A stretch of DNA of 64,000 bases from DASXMT01 sp963803065 (GTDB taxonomy: Bacteria; Actinomycetota; Acidimicrobiia; Acidimicrobiales; RAAP-2), in the NCBI GenBank assembly GCA_963803065.1, contig CAWDKW010000001.1:7421-71420 (forward strand). Reading direction: 5' to 3'. The number at the start of each line of letters is the position of its first letter. Positions within the stretch are counted from its first letter, which is position 1. Positions 51,513 through 60,690 of this stretch are shown here, piece by piece. A program made the position numbers and the translations under genes. Below the pieces are notes generated by a model. It did no database searches, was not told where the DNA came from, and saw only the letters and a list, made by a program, of their open reading frames with translations.

Positions 51513-54437
51513 CTACGTCACGATCAGGGTGGTGGCCAGGATCACCAGGCAAGCGAGGACCGCCCCGTCCACCAATCGAGGCCGGCTGGCTGGGTCATCG
51601 AAGTCTGCGAATCCGCCCCGCGCCGTCATGGCATCGCTCAGGTCGCGTGCCCTCCGCAGCGCGACGGTGATCGCCGTCACCGCCAGCAGCCCCAGCTCCT
51701 CGATGGCCCGGTGTCCGCCCCGCCAGTTCCGCTTGGCCGGCCGCCGCCGGAGTCGTCGGGCGGCCATCAGCGTCCTGGACTCGTCGATGAGCGACGGGAG
51801 TGAACGGATGGCCAGCGCGGTGGCGTTGACCAGTTCATGGATCGGAAGACCTATCCGGCGCAACGGGCGACCCAATACGCTCAGGGCGGCCGGGATCTCG
51901 CCGAGCGGCGTCGTCCAGCCGATGAGGGCGGCGCTGAGCACCAGCAGGATCAGGAGAAGGGTCAGGCGGCCCCATGCGCTGAGACCGCCCAGGCTGAGCG
52001 CCACCGAGCCCAGGTGCATCAGGGGTGGAGCATTCGAGCGGAGGCTGACCGCCGCCCCCAAGGCGAGAGCGAGGAGAAACCAACGCGGGAGGCGCGGGAG
52101 TGCTCCCGGTGGGATGCGTCCGGCGACGAGGCCGAGGAGCACGACGGCGGCCAGGGCGAGCAGCGTCGGCCATGTCGGCTTGATCGACGCCGTGAGCGAG
52201 AGAAGCCCGACGGCCACCAGCTTCGTCCCGGCCCAGAGGCGGTGCATGGGTGAGGATCCTGGAACCAACCGGAGCAGCGTCATCTCGCCCGGTGTCCGCC
52301 TCGGGCTGGCCGGGGGCACGCTTGCCGGAGTGGGCGAGATCGGCTCGGAGTCACGGACCACCCGTCCGGCCTCGAGCCGGATGAAGCGGTCCACGACGCC
52401 GTTCAGGAAGGCGTTGTCGTGGGACACGACGATCAACGTGATCCCCCGATCCCGGCGGAGCCGGGTGAGGATGTGCATGAGCTGCGTGCTGCCCGCGTCA
52501 TCCAGGCCGGCGAAGGGTTCGTCGAGCACCAGGACGGAGGAATTGCGGGCGAGCATCCCGGCGATGGCCACGCGCCGTTGCTCGCCGCCGCTCAACTGGT
52601 CCACCGGCCGAGACCCGAACAGCGCCGGATCGAGCCCGACCGACATCAGGGCTTCGGCCGCCGCCTGGCGATCGGACCCGCTGGCGTCGCGTACGTCGTC
52701 GAGGGCCCGGCGCCTCAGCAGTTGCAGCCGGGCATGCTGAAAGGAAAGTCCGACTCGCCCGACCTGTTGGGACACCGGGCGCCCTCCGAGGAGCACCTCG
52801 CCCTCGGTCGGGGTGGTGAGCCCGGCCAGCAACCAGGCCAACGTGGACTTGCCCGAGCCGTTGGGACCGTTCACGGCGATGCCGCTGCCCGCTGGGATCT
52901 CGAGGTTGACGGAGCCCAGGCTGCGGTGGGCCCATGGAGTTCTGGGTGAATAGACATGGCCCACTCCCCGTAGGGACACGGTCCGGGGGGAGGCGACCGC
53001 GGGCGAGCCGGCGTGGCGCGACCGGTCCTCCGCTTCAGGCCGTCGCGTGAACGGCGACGACCTGGTGGTGACCGTCGACGGAGCTGGCGCCTGTTCGACC
53101 CGCCGTCCATTGGAGAGCATCACGGCATGCTGAGCCGCCTTGGCTTCGATCGGGTCGTGTGTGACGTGCACGACGCTGACGCCCTCGTCGGGCAGGCGCC
53201 GGAGAAGCTCCATGAGGACCACTCGGCCCTCGGGGTCGAGCATCGCCGTCGATTCGTCGGAGACGACAAGGGTCGGCTGGCGGGCCAGCGCCGAAGCCAC
53301 TGCCAGCCTCTGTAATTCGCCGCCGGAAAGGGTTGCCGTCTCCCGATCGGAGAACCCGACCAGGCCGACCCGGGCCAAGAGGTCGTCGGTGTCGACCATC
53401 CTGGTGGCGGACAGGCCCCAGTGCAGGTCGTCTCGGACCCGGACGCCGAGCACCTGTGCGTCGGGGCGCTGGAAGATCAGTGCGCTTCCGCCTCGTGCGC
53501 CAAGGCCGGCCCCACCGCCGCGCACCACGGTGCCCTCGGTCGGCGAGGCGCCCACCAGGATCCGTGCCAGCGTCGACTTGCCCGAGCCGTTGGGCCCGAT
53601 GACGGCCAGCAGCTGGCCCCTCCCGAGCCGCAGCGTCACGTGGCGGAGAGCCCAGCGCTCGCTGCCGGGGTAGCGGAAGGAGACGTCCTCCAGCTGGACA
53701 GGGACGGGATCGGGCGCTCGGTCGTCAGGCGCGCCGAACAGCAACGAGTGGGGACTACCGAGGCTGTCGAGGACGCGCAGCGTGCCGCGGGCGGCGAGCC
53801 ATCCGAGGAAGCACGCTGCGGCCACCGCGGCGAACAGGCCGATGGGGATGACCAACCACCAGAAGCGGGTTCCCCAGCTGACCACGGCGTCTCCGACGTG
53901 AGCGATCCCTCCGAGGCCCACATTTCGGAGGGTCTGGCCGATGCCGCTCCACGAGTTCCGGGTCTGGTCGATCGACAGGCGCCGCGAGCTCGTGAACACG
54001 GCGAGGAACCCGACGGTCACGGCCGAGGTGGCCGGCCAGAACAGAAGGATGCCGCTGGCCACGGTGCGGGTGGGACCCCACTGCTGGCGGTGGCCGTGAC
54101 CCACCAGCGCGCCGACGGCCGTGCAGACGGCGACGGCGAGCACGACACGATCACCGGCGGCCAGGAACCCCACGAACACGGCCGCCAGCCCACCGATGAT
54201 GGCGGCTCGCAGCCGGTGCCTGGCCGCGATCGCCGCAATGGGCAGGAGACCCAGCACGAGGAGCGCACTCCCCAGGGGCACGAACCTGCTGACCAAACAG
54301 AGCGCCAGCGTGAGGTCACCGAGGACGACCGCCTCGGCCAGTTCGATCGAATCGAGCGGGCGCCCCCGGGCCCGTCGCCGCGGATGCAGCGTCACCCGAG
54401 CAGACACGATTCGGAGGGCATCGACCAACTCTGGCAC
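51513..54437 (-). CDS. single-chain ECF-type ABC transporter (membrane domain + two ATPases + EcfT)
   Basis: About 974 residues. An N-terminal membrane domain with roughly six helices spans about 30-235. A first ATPase has GPNGSGKST at about 281, LSGGE at about 370 and LVVSDE as Walker B. A second ATPase has GPNGSGKST at about 524, LSGGEQ at about 615 and VLVLDEP. A C-terminal EcfT-like membrane domain (about 720-974) has the coupling motifs MAARRLRRR and TARGGF. In ECF importers these are normally separate proteins; in M. tuberculosis, to my recollection, the corresponding parts are two adjacent genes (Rv2326c and Rv2325c). The N-terminal domain could be the substrate-binding S component. 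The start is GTG 54437; the frame upstream overlaps the next gene. Imported vitamin or ion unknown. Confidence 0.88.
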   Translation of the reverse strand: MPELVDALRIVSARVTLHPRRRARGRPLDSIELAEAVVLGDLTLALCLVSRFVPLGSALLVLGLLPIAAIAARHRLRAAIIGGLAAVFVGFLAAGDRVVLAVAVCTAVGALVGHGHRQQWGPTRTVASGILLFWPATSAVTVGFLAVFTSSRRLSIDQTRNSWSGIGQTLRNVGLGGIAHVGDAVVSWGTRFWWLVIPIGLFAAVAAACFLGWLAARGTLRVLDSLGSPHSLLFGAPDDRAPDPVPVQLEDVSFRYPGSERWALRHVTLRLGRGQLLAVIGPNGSGKSTLARILVGASPTEGTVVRGGGAGLGARGGSALIFQRPDAQVLGVRVRDDLHWGLSATRMVDTDDLLARVGLVGFSDRETATLSGGELQRLAVASALARQPTLVVSDESTAMLDPEGRVVLMELLRRLPDEGVSVVHVTHDPIEAKAAQHAVMLSNGRRVEQAPAPSTVTTRSSPFTRRPEAEDRSRHAGSPAVASPRTVSLRGVGHVYSPRTPWAHRSLGSVNLEIPAGSGIAVNGPNGSGKSTLAWLLAGLTTPTEGEVLLGGRPVSQQVGRVGLSFQHARLQLLRRRALDDVRDASGSDRQAAAEALMSVGLDPALFGSRPVDQLSGGEQRRVAIAGMLARNSSVLVLDEPFAGLDDAGSTQLMHILTRLRRDRGITLIVVSHDNAFLNGVVDRFIRLEAGRVVRDSEPISPTPASVPPASPRRTPGEMTLLRLVPGSSPMHRLWAGTKLVAVGLLSLTASIKPTWPTLLALAAVVLLGLVAGRIPPGALPRLPRWFLLALALGAAVSLRSNAPPLMHLGSVALSLGGLSAWGRLTLLLILLVLSAALIGWTTPLGEIPAALSVLGRPLRRIGLPIHELVNATALAIRSLPSLIDESRTLMAARRLRRRPAKRNWRGGHRAIEELGLLAVTAITVALRRARDLSDAMTARGGFADFDDPASRPRLVDGAVLACLVILATTLIVT

Positions 54438-54547
54438 GGCCGCGGTACCGTACCGGTGCCGCCCGTCGCTCGGATCGGGAACATCACCGTCGGCGGCGCG
54501 GCCAGGCACTGAAGGCCGGCGACGAAGCCGGCATCTGGACCGGTGGG

Positions 54548-55549
54548 CTACCGCGGGCTTGACACTGCTTCGGCCGCGGTGCGGAGGTAGGACCAGGCCC
54601 GTTCGGGCGGCAGTCCCCCGCAGAGGGGCTCGAGGGAGAGCACCGTGCCCGCCGAAGCCAGATTCGCGGCCTCGTCGGGGGTGTAGATCCGATAGCCGCC
54701 CCTCTCGGCCCGGAGCTCGTCGACGGTCTCCGCATCGGAGAGCGACGCGATGCCCACCTTGCCCGCCGTGCGGTTCCATTCCCGGTAGAGCCGGATCTCT
54801 TGCAGCATCCGTGGGCCAAGTTCGGACCAGGCCGCATCCGGGTCCTCGGCCACGAACACGGTGGTCGCCGTGTCGGTCGGGGCCAATTGGCAGCCGACCG
54901 GGTCGATGCCGACCCGGCGCGCCTCTTCCTCGTATGCCGCCCGCAGGTCCTCGTGTCCCGACTCGGCCAGGAAGAGCAACCCGTGGCGGGCGGCGCGCCG
55001 GGCGGCCGCCTTGGAATGACCCCCGTAGGCGAGCGGCGGTCCGCCATCGGACGCCGGTCCCGGCGTGACCTGGATCGTGCCACGCCCCGGGTACGCGAAC
55101 GGCTGTCCGGTCCAGGCCTGCTTGAGACTGGCGAGGAGTGCCTCGATCTTGGCCGCTCGGCTCCCTGGGTCCACCCCGAACAACCGGTACTCCTCGTCCC
55201 GGTAGCCCAGCCCGATCACACAGAGCACGCGACCGGCGCTCACGTGGTCGATGACGGCGAGGTCCTCGGCCAGCCGCACCGGGTCGTAGAGCAGTCCCAG
55301 GAGGGCCGCCACGACGATCGGGGTGGAGGTGGTCCTGGCGGCCATGGCCGAGGCCAGGATGAGGGGTGAGGGTATGTAGCCATCCGGCGAGCTGTGGTGC
55401 TCCGAAATGACTGCAGCCACATTGCCGTGGTCCTCGCCCCAGGCCACCATGTCGACGGCCGTGCGGTACAGCGCCGACCGAGCGGCTGACACCTCGGAGG
55501 CTGACCGTCCCTCATCGGGGCACCGCATGGAGAATCGAAGTTGGTACAT
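54548..55549 (-). CDS. luciferase-like (F420-type) oxidoreductase
   Basis: A 333-residue luciferase-like protein: QLRFSMRCPDEGRSASEVSA, VISEHHSSPDGYIPSPLILASAMAART, IVVAALLGLLYDPVRLAEDLAVIDHVSAGRV, IGLGYRDEEYRLFGV and PLAYGGHSKAAARRAARHGL. The EHH box and the beta-strand order fit F420- or FMN-dependent members. It lies upstream of the ECF gene on the same strand, and divergent from the amidohydrolase at 55691. Confidence 0.9.
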   Translation of the reverse strand: MYQLRFSMRCPDEGRSASEVSAARSALYRTAVDMVAWGEDHGNVAAVISEHHSSPDGYIPSPLILASAMAARTTSTPIVVAALLGLLYDPVRLAEDLAVIDHVSAGRVLCVIGLGYRDEEYRLFGVDPGSRAAKIEALLASLKQAWTGQPFAYPGRGTIQVTPGPASDGGPPLAYGGHSKAAARRAARHGLLFLAESGHEDLRAAYEEEARRVGIDPVGCQLAPTDTATTVFVAEDPDAAWSELGPRMLQEIRLYREWNRTAGKVGIASLSDAETVDELRAERGGYRIYTPDEAANLASAGTVLSLEPLCGGLPPERAWSYLRTAAEAVSSPR

Positions 55550-55690
55550 CAGCCCTCCTTGCCCCGCCCGTCGATGGGGGCTGGCCAGGAACGTACCAGG
55601 CCGGCACCATCATCGGGACGGCCGCGACGCCGGCCCTTGGTGTTGGTCGTGGCGTTGCCGGTAACGTCTACCTCCGACAGGGGAGGCGCC

Positions 55691-56947
55691 ATGGAGAAGT
55701 CAGAGTTGATCCTGGTCAGCATCGATGACCACGTGATCGAGCCACGCGAGATGTTCGATGCCCACGTGCCCGAGAAGTACCGAGATCGAGCGCCGAAGAG
55801 TGTGACCGACGATGACGGCATCGAGAAGTGGTGGTTCGAAGGCGTGGCCAGCGGTTCGGGAAGCCTGAACGCCGTCGTCGGGTGGCCCAAGGAGGAGTGG
55901 GGAATGGACCCGACCACCTTCTCGGAGATGCGGCCTGGCGCCTACGACGTCCACGAGCGGGTGCGTGACATGAACCGGAACGGGATCCTGGCATCGATGT
56001 GCTTTCCGTCCTTCGTGGGGTTCAGCGGGCGGTTCTTCCAGGAGGCGAGCGACCACGACCTGTCCCTGATCATGACCCAGGCCTATAACGACTGGCACAT
56101 CGACGAGTGGGCCGCTTCATATCCTGGACGGTTCATCCCGCTGGCCATACCGCCCATTTGGGATCCGGACCAGCTGGCGGCCGAGGTCCGGCGGGTGGCC
56201 AAGAAGGGGTGCCGGGCCATGACGATGCCCGAGCTCCCGCATATCCAGGGCCTCCCCAGCTATCACGACCGCGAGTACTGGGATCCCTTCTTCCGCGCTG
56301 CATCCGAGGAGCAGGTCGTGATGTGCCTGCACATCGGGCAGGGCTTCGGCGCCATCAACTCGGCACCGGGTGTGCCCATCGACAACCTCATCATCTTGAG
56401 CACCCAGGTATCGACCCTGGCCGCCCAGGATCTGCTCTGGGGTCCCGCCTTCCGCGACTACCCGGACCTCAAGGTGGCGTGGTCCGAGGCGGGAATCGGG
56501 TGGATCCCGTTCTACCTCGACCGCTGTGACCGGCACTACACCAATCAGCGGTGGCTCGGCCATGACTTCAAGGGCAAGCTGCCCAGCGAGATCTTCCGAG
56601 AGCACTCCCTGGCCTGCTACGTGACCGACCCCTCCGCGTTGAAGATCCGCGAGGACATCGGAGTCGAGATCATCGCCTGGGAGTGCGACTACCCCCACTC
56701 GGACTCGATCTTTCCCGATGCGCCCGAGTTCGTCCTGGCCGAACTGGGTCGTGCCGGTGCCTCCGATGCCGAGATCGACATGATCACCTGGCAGAATTCC
56801 TGCCGCTTCTTCGGGTGGGACCCCTTCGCACACGTTCCCCGGGAGGGCGCATCGGTGGACGCCATCCGTGCCCTTTCGCCCGATGTCGATACCACCATTC
56901 GGTCGAAACACGAGTGGCGCAAGCGCTACGAGGCGGCCACCGCCTAA
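55691..56947 (+). CDS. amidohydrolase-2 family protein
   Basis: A 418-residue amidohydrolase-2 TIM barrel, third of its kind here: LVSIDDHVIEPREMFDAHVP with DDH instead of HxH, VVMCLHIGQGFG, VAWSEAGIGWIPFYLDR and IIAWECDYPHSDSIFP with the conserved Asp. ATG 55691 follows AGGGGAGGC. It is followed after 15 bp by a cupin, so the two are likely one operon. Probable hydrolase or decarboxylase of a catabolic acid. Confidence 0.9.
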   Translation: MEKSELILVSIDDHVIEPREMFDAHVPEKYRDRAPKSVTDDDGIEKWWFEGVASGSGSLNAVVGWPKEEWGMDPTTFSEMRPGAYDVHERVRDMNRNGILASMCFPSFVGFSGRFFQEASDHDLSLIMTQAYNDWHIDEWAASYPGRFIPLAIPPIWDPDQLAAEVRRVAKKGCRAMTMPELPHIQGLPSYHDREYWDPFFRAASEEQVVMCLHIGQGFGAINSAPGVPIDNLIILSTQVSTLAAQDLLWGPAFRDYPDLKVAWSEAGIGWIPFYLDRCDRHYTNQRWLGHDFKGKLPSEIFREHSLACYVTDPSALKIREDIGVEIIAWECDYPHSDSIFPDAPEFVLAELGRAGASDAEIDMITWQNSCRFFGWDPFAHVPREGASVDAIRALSPDVDTTIRSKHEWRKRYEAATA

Positions 56948-56962
56948 GGGAGGGGAGAGGCC

Positions 56963-57397
56963 ATGGTTGAACCGAAGCCGGACGGGAGCGCCAATACCGA
57001 GGTGGACCGAGGGCCCACGCGTGCCTTCTTCTACTCGATCGACGAGCTGCCGGCCCAGTCGATCGCCGAGATGGCGGCCGGCCTAGACGACGCGCAGGCC
57101 GAGGGGCTCTTGGAACTGTTCGGGCGGGATCTGCTCACCAAGACCATCCTCCAGACACCCGGCCTGTCCGTGTACCACGAGGTGGTCGGACCGGGTCAGA
57201 CAGTGAAGCCGCACCGACACGGGACCCACCAGATCACCTATGTGCTCAGGGGCTCGCTCAACTACGGGAGCCGCACCACCTCGGCCGGTATGGGCTATTT
57301 CAGTCCGAACCGCCCCTATTCGTGGACGGCGGGTGACGAGGGGGCCGAATGGCTCGAGATCCACGCTGGCGAGCCGCAGGCATTCGTGGACGGCTGA
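56963..57397 (+). CDS. cupin-domain protein
   Basis: A 144-residue single-cupin protein. After a helical N terminus (IDELPAQSIAEMAAGLDDAQ) the barrel shows VVGPGQTVKPHRHGTHQITYVLRGSL with three His for metal, and YFSPNRPYSWTAGDEGAEWLEIHAG as the second cupin motif. ATG 56963 follows GGGAGGGGAG. Downstream partner of the amidohydrolase; might be a sensor, isomerase or dioxygenase. Confidence 0.88.
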   Translation: MVEPKPDGSANTEVDRGPTRAFFYSIDELPAQSIAEMAAGLDDAQAEGLLELFGRDLLTKTILQTPGLSVYHEVVGPGQTVKPHRHGTHQITYVLRGSLNYGSRTTSAGMGYFSPNRPYSWTAGDEGAEWLEIHAGEPQAFVDG

Positions 57398-57410
57398 CTT
57401 GTCGTTGACA

Positions 57411-57435
57411 CCGGGTCGGACACCGTCCGGCCCGG
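57411..57435. terminator. strong hairpin between convergent genes
   Basis: CCGGGTCGGAC pairs with GTCCGGCCCGG over 11 bp, with one T-G wobble and an ACC triloop, between the cupin (ends 57397) and the alpha/beta hydrolase (ends 57455). No T-run, common in GC-rich genomes. Confidence 0.6.
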
Positions 57436-57454
57436 GCGCGCCGCGGCCATCGTG

Positions 57455-58423
57455 CTAGGCGTCGTCGTCCATGCCGAATGCACGGGTGAGGGCGGCCCAC
57501 CGCAGGCCCCAGGCCAGACGGGCGAGCCGGGAATCCGGGGCGATGAGGTCGAAGCCATGAAATGCTCCCGGGTACACGTGCAGCTCCGTCGGGACGCCGG
57601 CGGCGAGGAGCCGGCGGGCGTAGTCGATGCACTCGTCTCGGAAGGTCTCCACCTCGCCCACGTCGACCAGGGCCGGTGGCAGTCCGGCCAGGTCTTCGGC
57701 GCGGGCCGGTGCCGCGTAGGGGGACACGCCCTCGCCGCCGGCCCGGTCGCCGAGCAACGACCTCCATCCATGGGCGTTGTCATTGCGGTCCCACACGGTG
57801 GTGCCGTCGTACTGGGTCGAGGAGTAGGTGGCCGACCGGTCGTCGAGCATCGGCTCCAGTAGGAGTTGGAAGGTCAGACGGGGCCCTCCTCTGTCTCGAG
57901 CGACGAGCGCGGTGCCGGCGGCGAGACCCCCTCCGGCGCTGGCGCCCCCGACGGCGATGCGTCCGGGGTCGATGCCGTGGTCCCCAGCATGGGCTTCCGT
58001 CCACACGAGGCCGGCGTAGCAGTCCTCCACCGGCGCCGGGTGGGGGTGCTCGGGGGCAAGCCGGTATTCGACCGAGACGACCGCGAATCCGAACCGGTCC
58101 ACGGCGCCCACCAAGAGCGCCTCGTCCATGTCCATCGACCCGATCATCATCCCCCCGCCGTGCATCCAGTACAGCGCAGGGACCGGCGTCGGTGCAGCAG
58201 CCGGCCGGTAGATGCGCACGGGGAGGGCCGGCTCACCGGACGTCCCCGGGACGCTGACGTCTTCCACGCGGACCGTTGCCGGGCGCACCGGCGGGGTCGC
58301 TTCCTTCAGGGCCCGGAGCCCAGCTCGTAACTCCTCCAGGCCCTCGGGTTCGAACCCAGGCAGGGCGGCGAGGGTGGCTTCGAGAAACGGACGCAGCTCG
58401 GGGTCAATGTTGTCGGTCGGCAC
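57455..58423 (-). CDS. alpha/beta hydrolase (HSL-type esterase)
   Basis: A 322-residue hormone-sensitive-lipase-like esterase. The oxyanion block is ALYWMHGGGMMIGS, the nucleophile Ser lies in VGGASAGGGLA, the Asp follows in PALVDVGEVETFRDE and the His in VYPGAFHGFDL. It hydrolyses short-chain esters and could act on Baeyer-Villiger-type ester products. GTG 58423 is the start. The GH15 gene upstream ends 123 bp away on the same strand. Confidence 0.94.
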   Translation of the reverse strand: MPTDNIDPELRPFLEATLAALPGFEPEGLEELRAGLRALKEATPPVRPATVRVEDVSVPGTSGEPALPVRIYRPAAAPTPVPALYWMHGGGMMIGSMDMDEALLVGAVDRFGFAVVSVEYRLAPEHPHPAPVEDCYAGLVWTEAHAGDHGIDPGRIAVGGASAGGGLAAGTALVARDRGGPRLTFQLLLEPMLDDRSATYSSTQYDGTTVWDRNDNAHGWRSLLGDRAGGEGVSPYAAPARAEDLAGLPPALVDVGEVETFRDECIDYARRLLAAGVPTELHVYPGAFHGFDLIAPDSRLARLAWGLRWAALTRAFGMDDDA

Positions 58424-58545
58424 GCCTAGACGTTAGCGGCCGTCCCGCCCGGCGCACCTGTCCGATCGAGCGCCTGGCCGAGGACATCATCAGCCGACAT
58501 CGGGCTCAGGTGCACGCCACCGACGAGGTCCTCGTCGGGCGCCGT

Positions 58546-60657
58546 TCAGACGGGCGCCGTGCCGGGCCGCTCGTCTCGTCCCGCCGCCGCCCACCAGTTG
58601 GGAGAGGCGGTGAGTCCCATCGGGCCGGCCGTCCCCCGGCGCTCCGCCTCGATCACGTGCAGCACGGCGTTGACCAGGGCCAGGTGGGTGAGGGCCTGGG
58701 GAAAGTTGCCGAGGTGCCGGCCGGTGCGGGGATCGAGCTCCTCCCCGTAGAGCCCGAGAGGACTGGCCGAGGAGAGCAGCCGCTCGCAGAGCTTTCGGGC
58801 CCGGTCGACCTCGCCGATCTCCACCAGCGCCGAGACCATCCAGAACGAACACACGGTGAAGGTGGACTCGGGCTCGCCGAGACCGTCGTCGGTCGTCTCG
58901 GTCCGGTAGCGGAGGACGAAGCCGTCATCGGTCAGCTCGTCGGCAATCCCGAACACGGTCGAACGCAGCCGCTCGTCTTCTGGAGGGAGGAACCGAACCA
59001 GGGGAAGCAACAGGAGCGAGGCGTCGAGCTGGTCGGAGCCATAGGACTGGGTGAACCGCCCGTCGGCGTCGACGCCGTGCTCGCAGATGTCGCTGTGTAT
59101 CTCCAACGCCGCGTTCCACCACCGGTTGGCCCGCTCGGTCTCACCCCGGAGCGCCGCCAGACGAGCGGCTCGGTCGGCGGCCACCCAGCACATGACCTTT
59201 GAGAACGTGAAGTGCCGGGCCTCCCCCCGGGACTCCCAGATGCTCTGATCGGGCTGGTGCCACGAGCGAATCGCCGTCTCCACGGCCTGGACGACGATCC
59301 TCCATGCCCGTTCGCTCAGTGAGTCTCGTGAGCGGGTCTGCTGGTAGACGCAGTCGATGATGGCGCCGAGGATGTCGAACTGCCGTTGGCTGTAGGCGGC
59401 ATTGCCGACGCGAACCGGCCGGCTCCCGCCGTAGCCGGACAGATGATCGATCTCGGTCTCGGGCAAGAGCCTCGTCCCATCGACCCCGTAGAGGACCTGC
59501 AACAGGCGCTCGACTGGTGGCTGCCCCTCCCCGCTATCCTCCGGTTCGATGGCGTCACCCAGGAAGGCGAGGAAATCGTCGGCTTCGGCATCGAACCCCA
59601 GGGCGTGGAGGGCCCAGAGGGTGAAGGCGGCGTCCCGCACCCACGAGTACCGGTAGTCCCAGTTGCGCCTGCCACCCACATGTTCGGGAAGCGACGTCGT
59701 CGGGGCGGCGAGGAGGGCGCCGGTCGGCGCGTAGGTCAGGCCCTTCAACGTGATGGCGCTGCGCTGGAGTTGCTCCCGCCATGGATGGTCGGGGAATCGA
59801 CCGCCATCGACCCAGCCGCGCCAGAACCGCTCCGTTGCCGCCATCGATGCTCTCACCTCGGCCATGTCGCCGGGAGGGGGCCGATTGGCCCAGGTCAGGG
59901 CCACATAGCAGGATTCCCCCTCGGTCAACCGATGGCGGGCGCGCACCGCCCGGCCCTCGATGCCCATCCGCAGGTCGCCGGCCAATGTCAACGGAATGAA
60001 GTCGGGATTGGTGGTGACCACCTGCTGGTATGCGGCGCCGGCGTACTCCCATCGGGCGTCGACTCCGCCGTAGTCGAAGGACGGCTCGCAGTCGAGCACC
60101 ACGTCGACCGTGCCGTGCAGGCAGGTCGCCGTGCGGATGAGCACGTGATCGGCGTCGAAGTCTCCCGGCGTGCGCCGGTGCAGTGCCGAGCGGTCGCTCG
60201 TCCGGTGCCAGGGCCCGATGGCCATGAAGTCCCGGACCGCCAGCCAGCCGGTACGGGTCTGCCAGGTGGTCGCCAGCACCATCGTGCCCGGTACGTACCG
60301 ACGGTTGGCGGGCACGGCCGTGTCTGCCGGCGCCAACCGGAGCGAGCCCGCCGCCCGATCCAGGATCATCCCGAAGACGCTCGGGTCGTGCGGGCGCGGC
60401 AGGCACAGCCACTCGATCGCCCCAGTCGGTGCCACCAGGCACGTGTTCTCGCAGTCGGACAGGAAGGCGTAGTCGGCGATCGGCGGAAAGATGGCTTCGA
60501 GGGAGCTCAGGCTCAGAAAGCCCGGGGGAGCCGACCCGGGTTCCCCCTCGGGTTCGGGCCGCTCGATGGGCCGTAGCGGGACGAGGCGCCCGGTCGGGGC
60601 CGAAAGGTGTGCCGGCACCTTGCGGGCGTGGCCACTCCGATCCGATGCCATCGTCAC
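58546..60657 (-). CDS. GH15 glycoside hydrolase (trehalase/glucoamylase-like)
   Basis: A 703-residue GH15 protein. The N-terminal beta-domain opens FPPIADYAFLSDCENTCLVAPTGAIEWLCLPRP, followed by the (alpha/alpha)6 barrel with the hallmark GRRNWDYRYSWVRDAAFTLWAL and, near the end, the ESTFTVCSFWMVSAL block with a catalytic Glu. Mycobacterial trehalases belong to this family, and trehalose breakdown is the likely role. The first ATG at 60657 follows AGGAGCGTG. It is downstream of the SDR at 60691, by 33 bp. Confidence 0.92.
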   Translation of the reverse strand: MTMASDRSGHARKVPAHLSAPTGRLVPLRPIERPEPEGEPGSAPPGFLSLSSLEAIFPPIADYAFLSDCENTCLVAPTGAIEWLCLPRPHDPSVFGMILDRAAGSLRLAPADTAVPANRRYVPGTMVLATTWQTRTGWLAVRDFMAIGPWHRTSDRSALHRRTPGDFDADHVLIRTATCLHGTVDVVLDCEPSFDYGGVDARWEYAGAAYQQVVTTNPDFIPLTLAGDLRMGIEGRAVRARHRLTEGESCYVALTWANRPPPGDMAEVRASMAATERFWRGWVDGGRFPDHPWREQLQRSAITLKGLTYAPTGALLAAPTTSLPEHVGGRRNWDYRYSWVRDAAFTLWALHALGFDAEADDFLAFLGDAIEPEDSGEGQPPVERLLQVLYGVDGTRLLPETEIDHLSGYGGSRPVRVGNAAYSQRQFDILGAIIDCVYQQTRSRDSLSERAWRIVVQAVETAIRSWHQPDQSIWESRGEARHFTFSKVMCWVAADRAARLAALRGETERANRWWNAALEIHSDICEHGVDADGRFTQSYGSDQLDASLLLLPLVRFLPPEDERLRSTVFGIADELTDDGFVLRYRTETTDDGLGEPESTFTVCSFWMVSALVEIGEVDRARKLCERLLSSASPLGLYGEELDPRTGRHLGNFPQALTHLALVNAVLHVIEAERRGTAGPMGLTASPNWWAAAGRDERPGTAPV

Positions 60658-60690
60658 GCTCCTCGTTCTGCCCCGTCGAGATGCTAGCGA

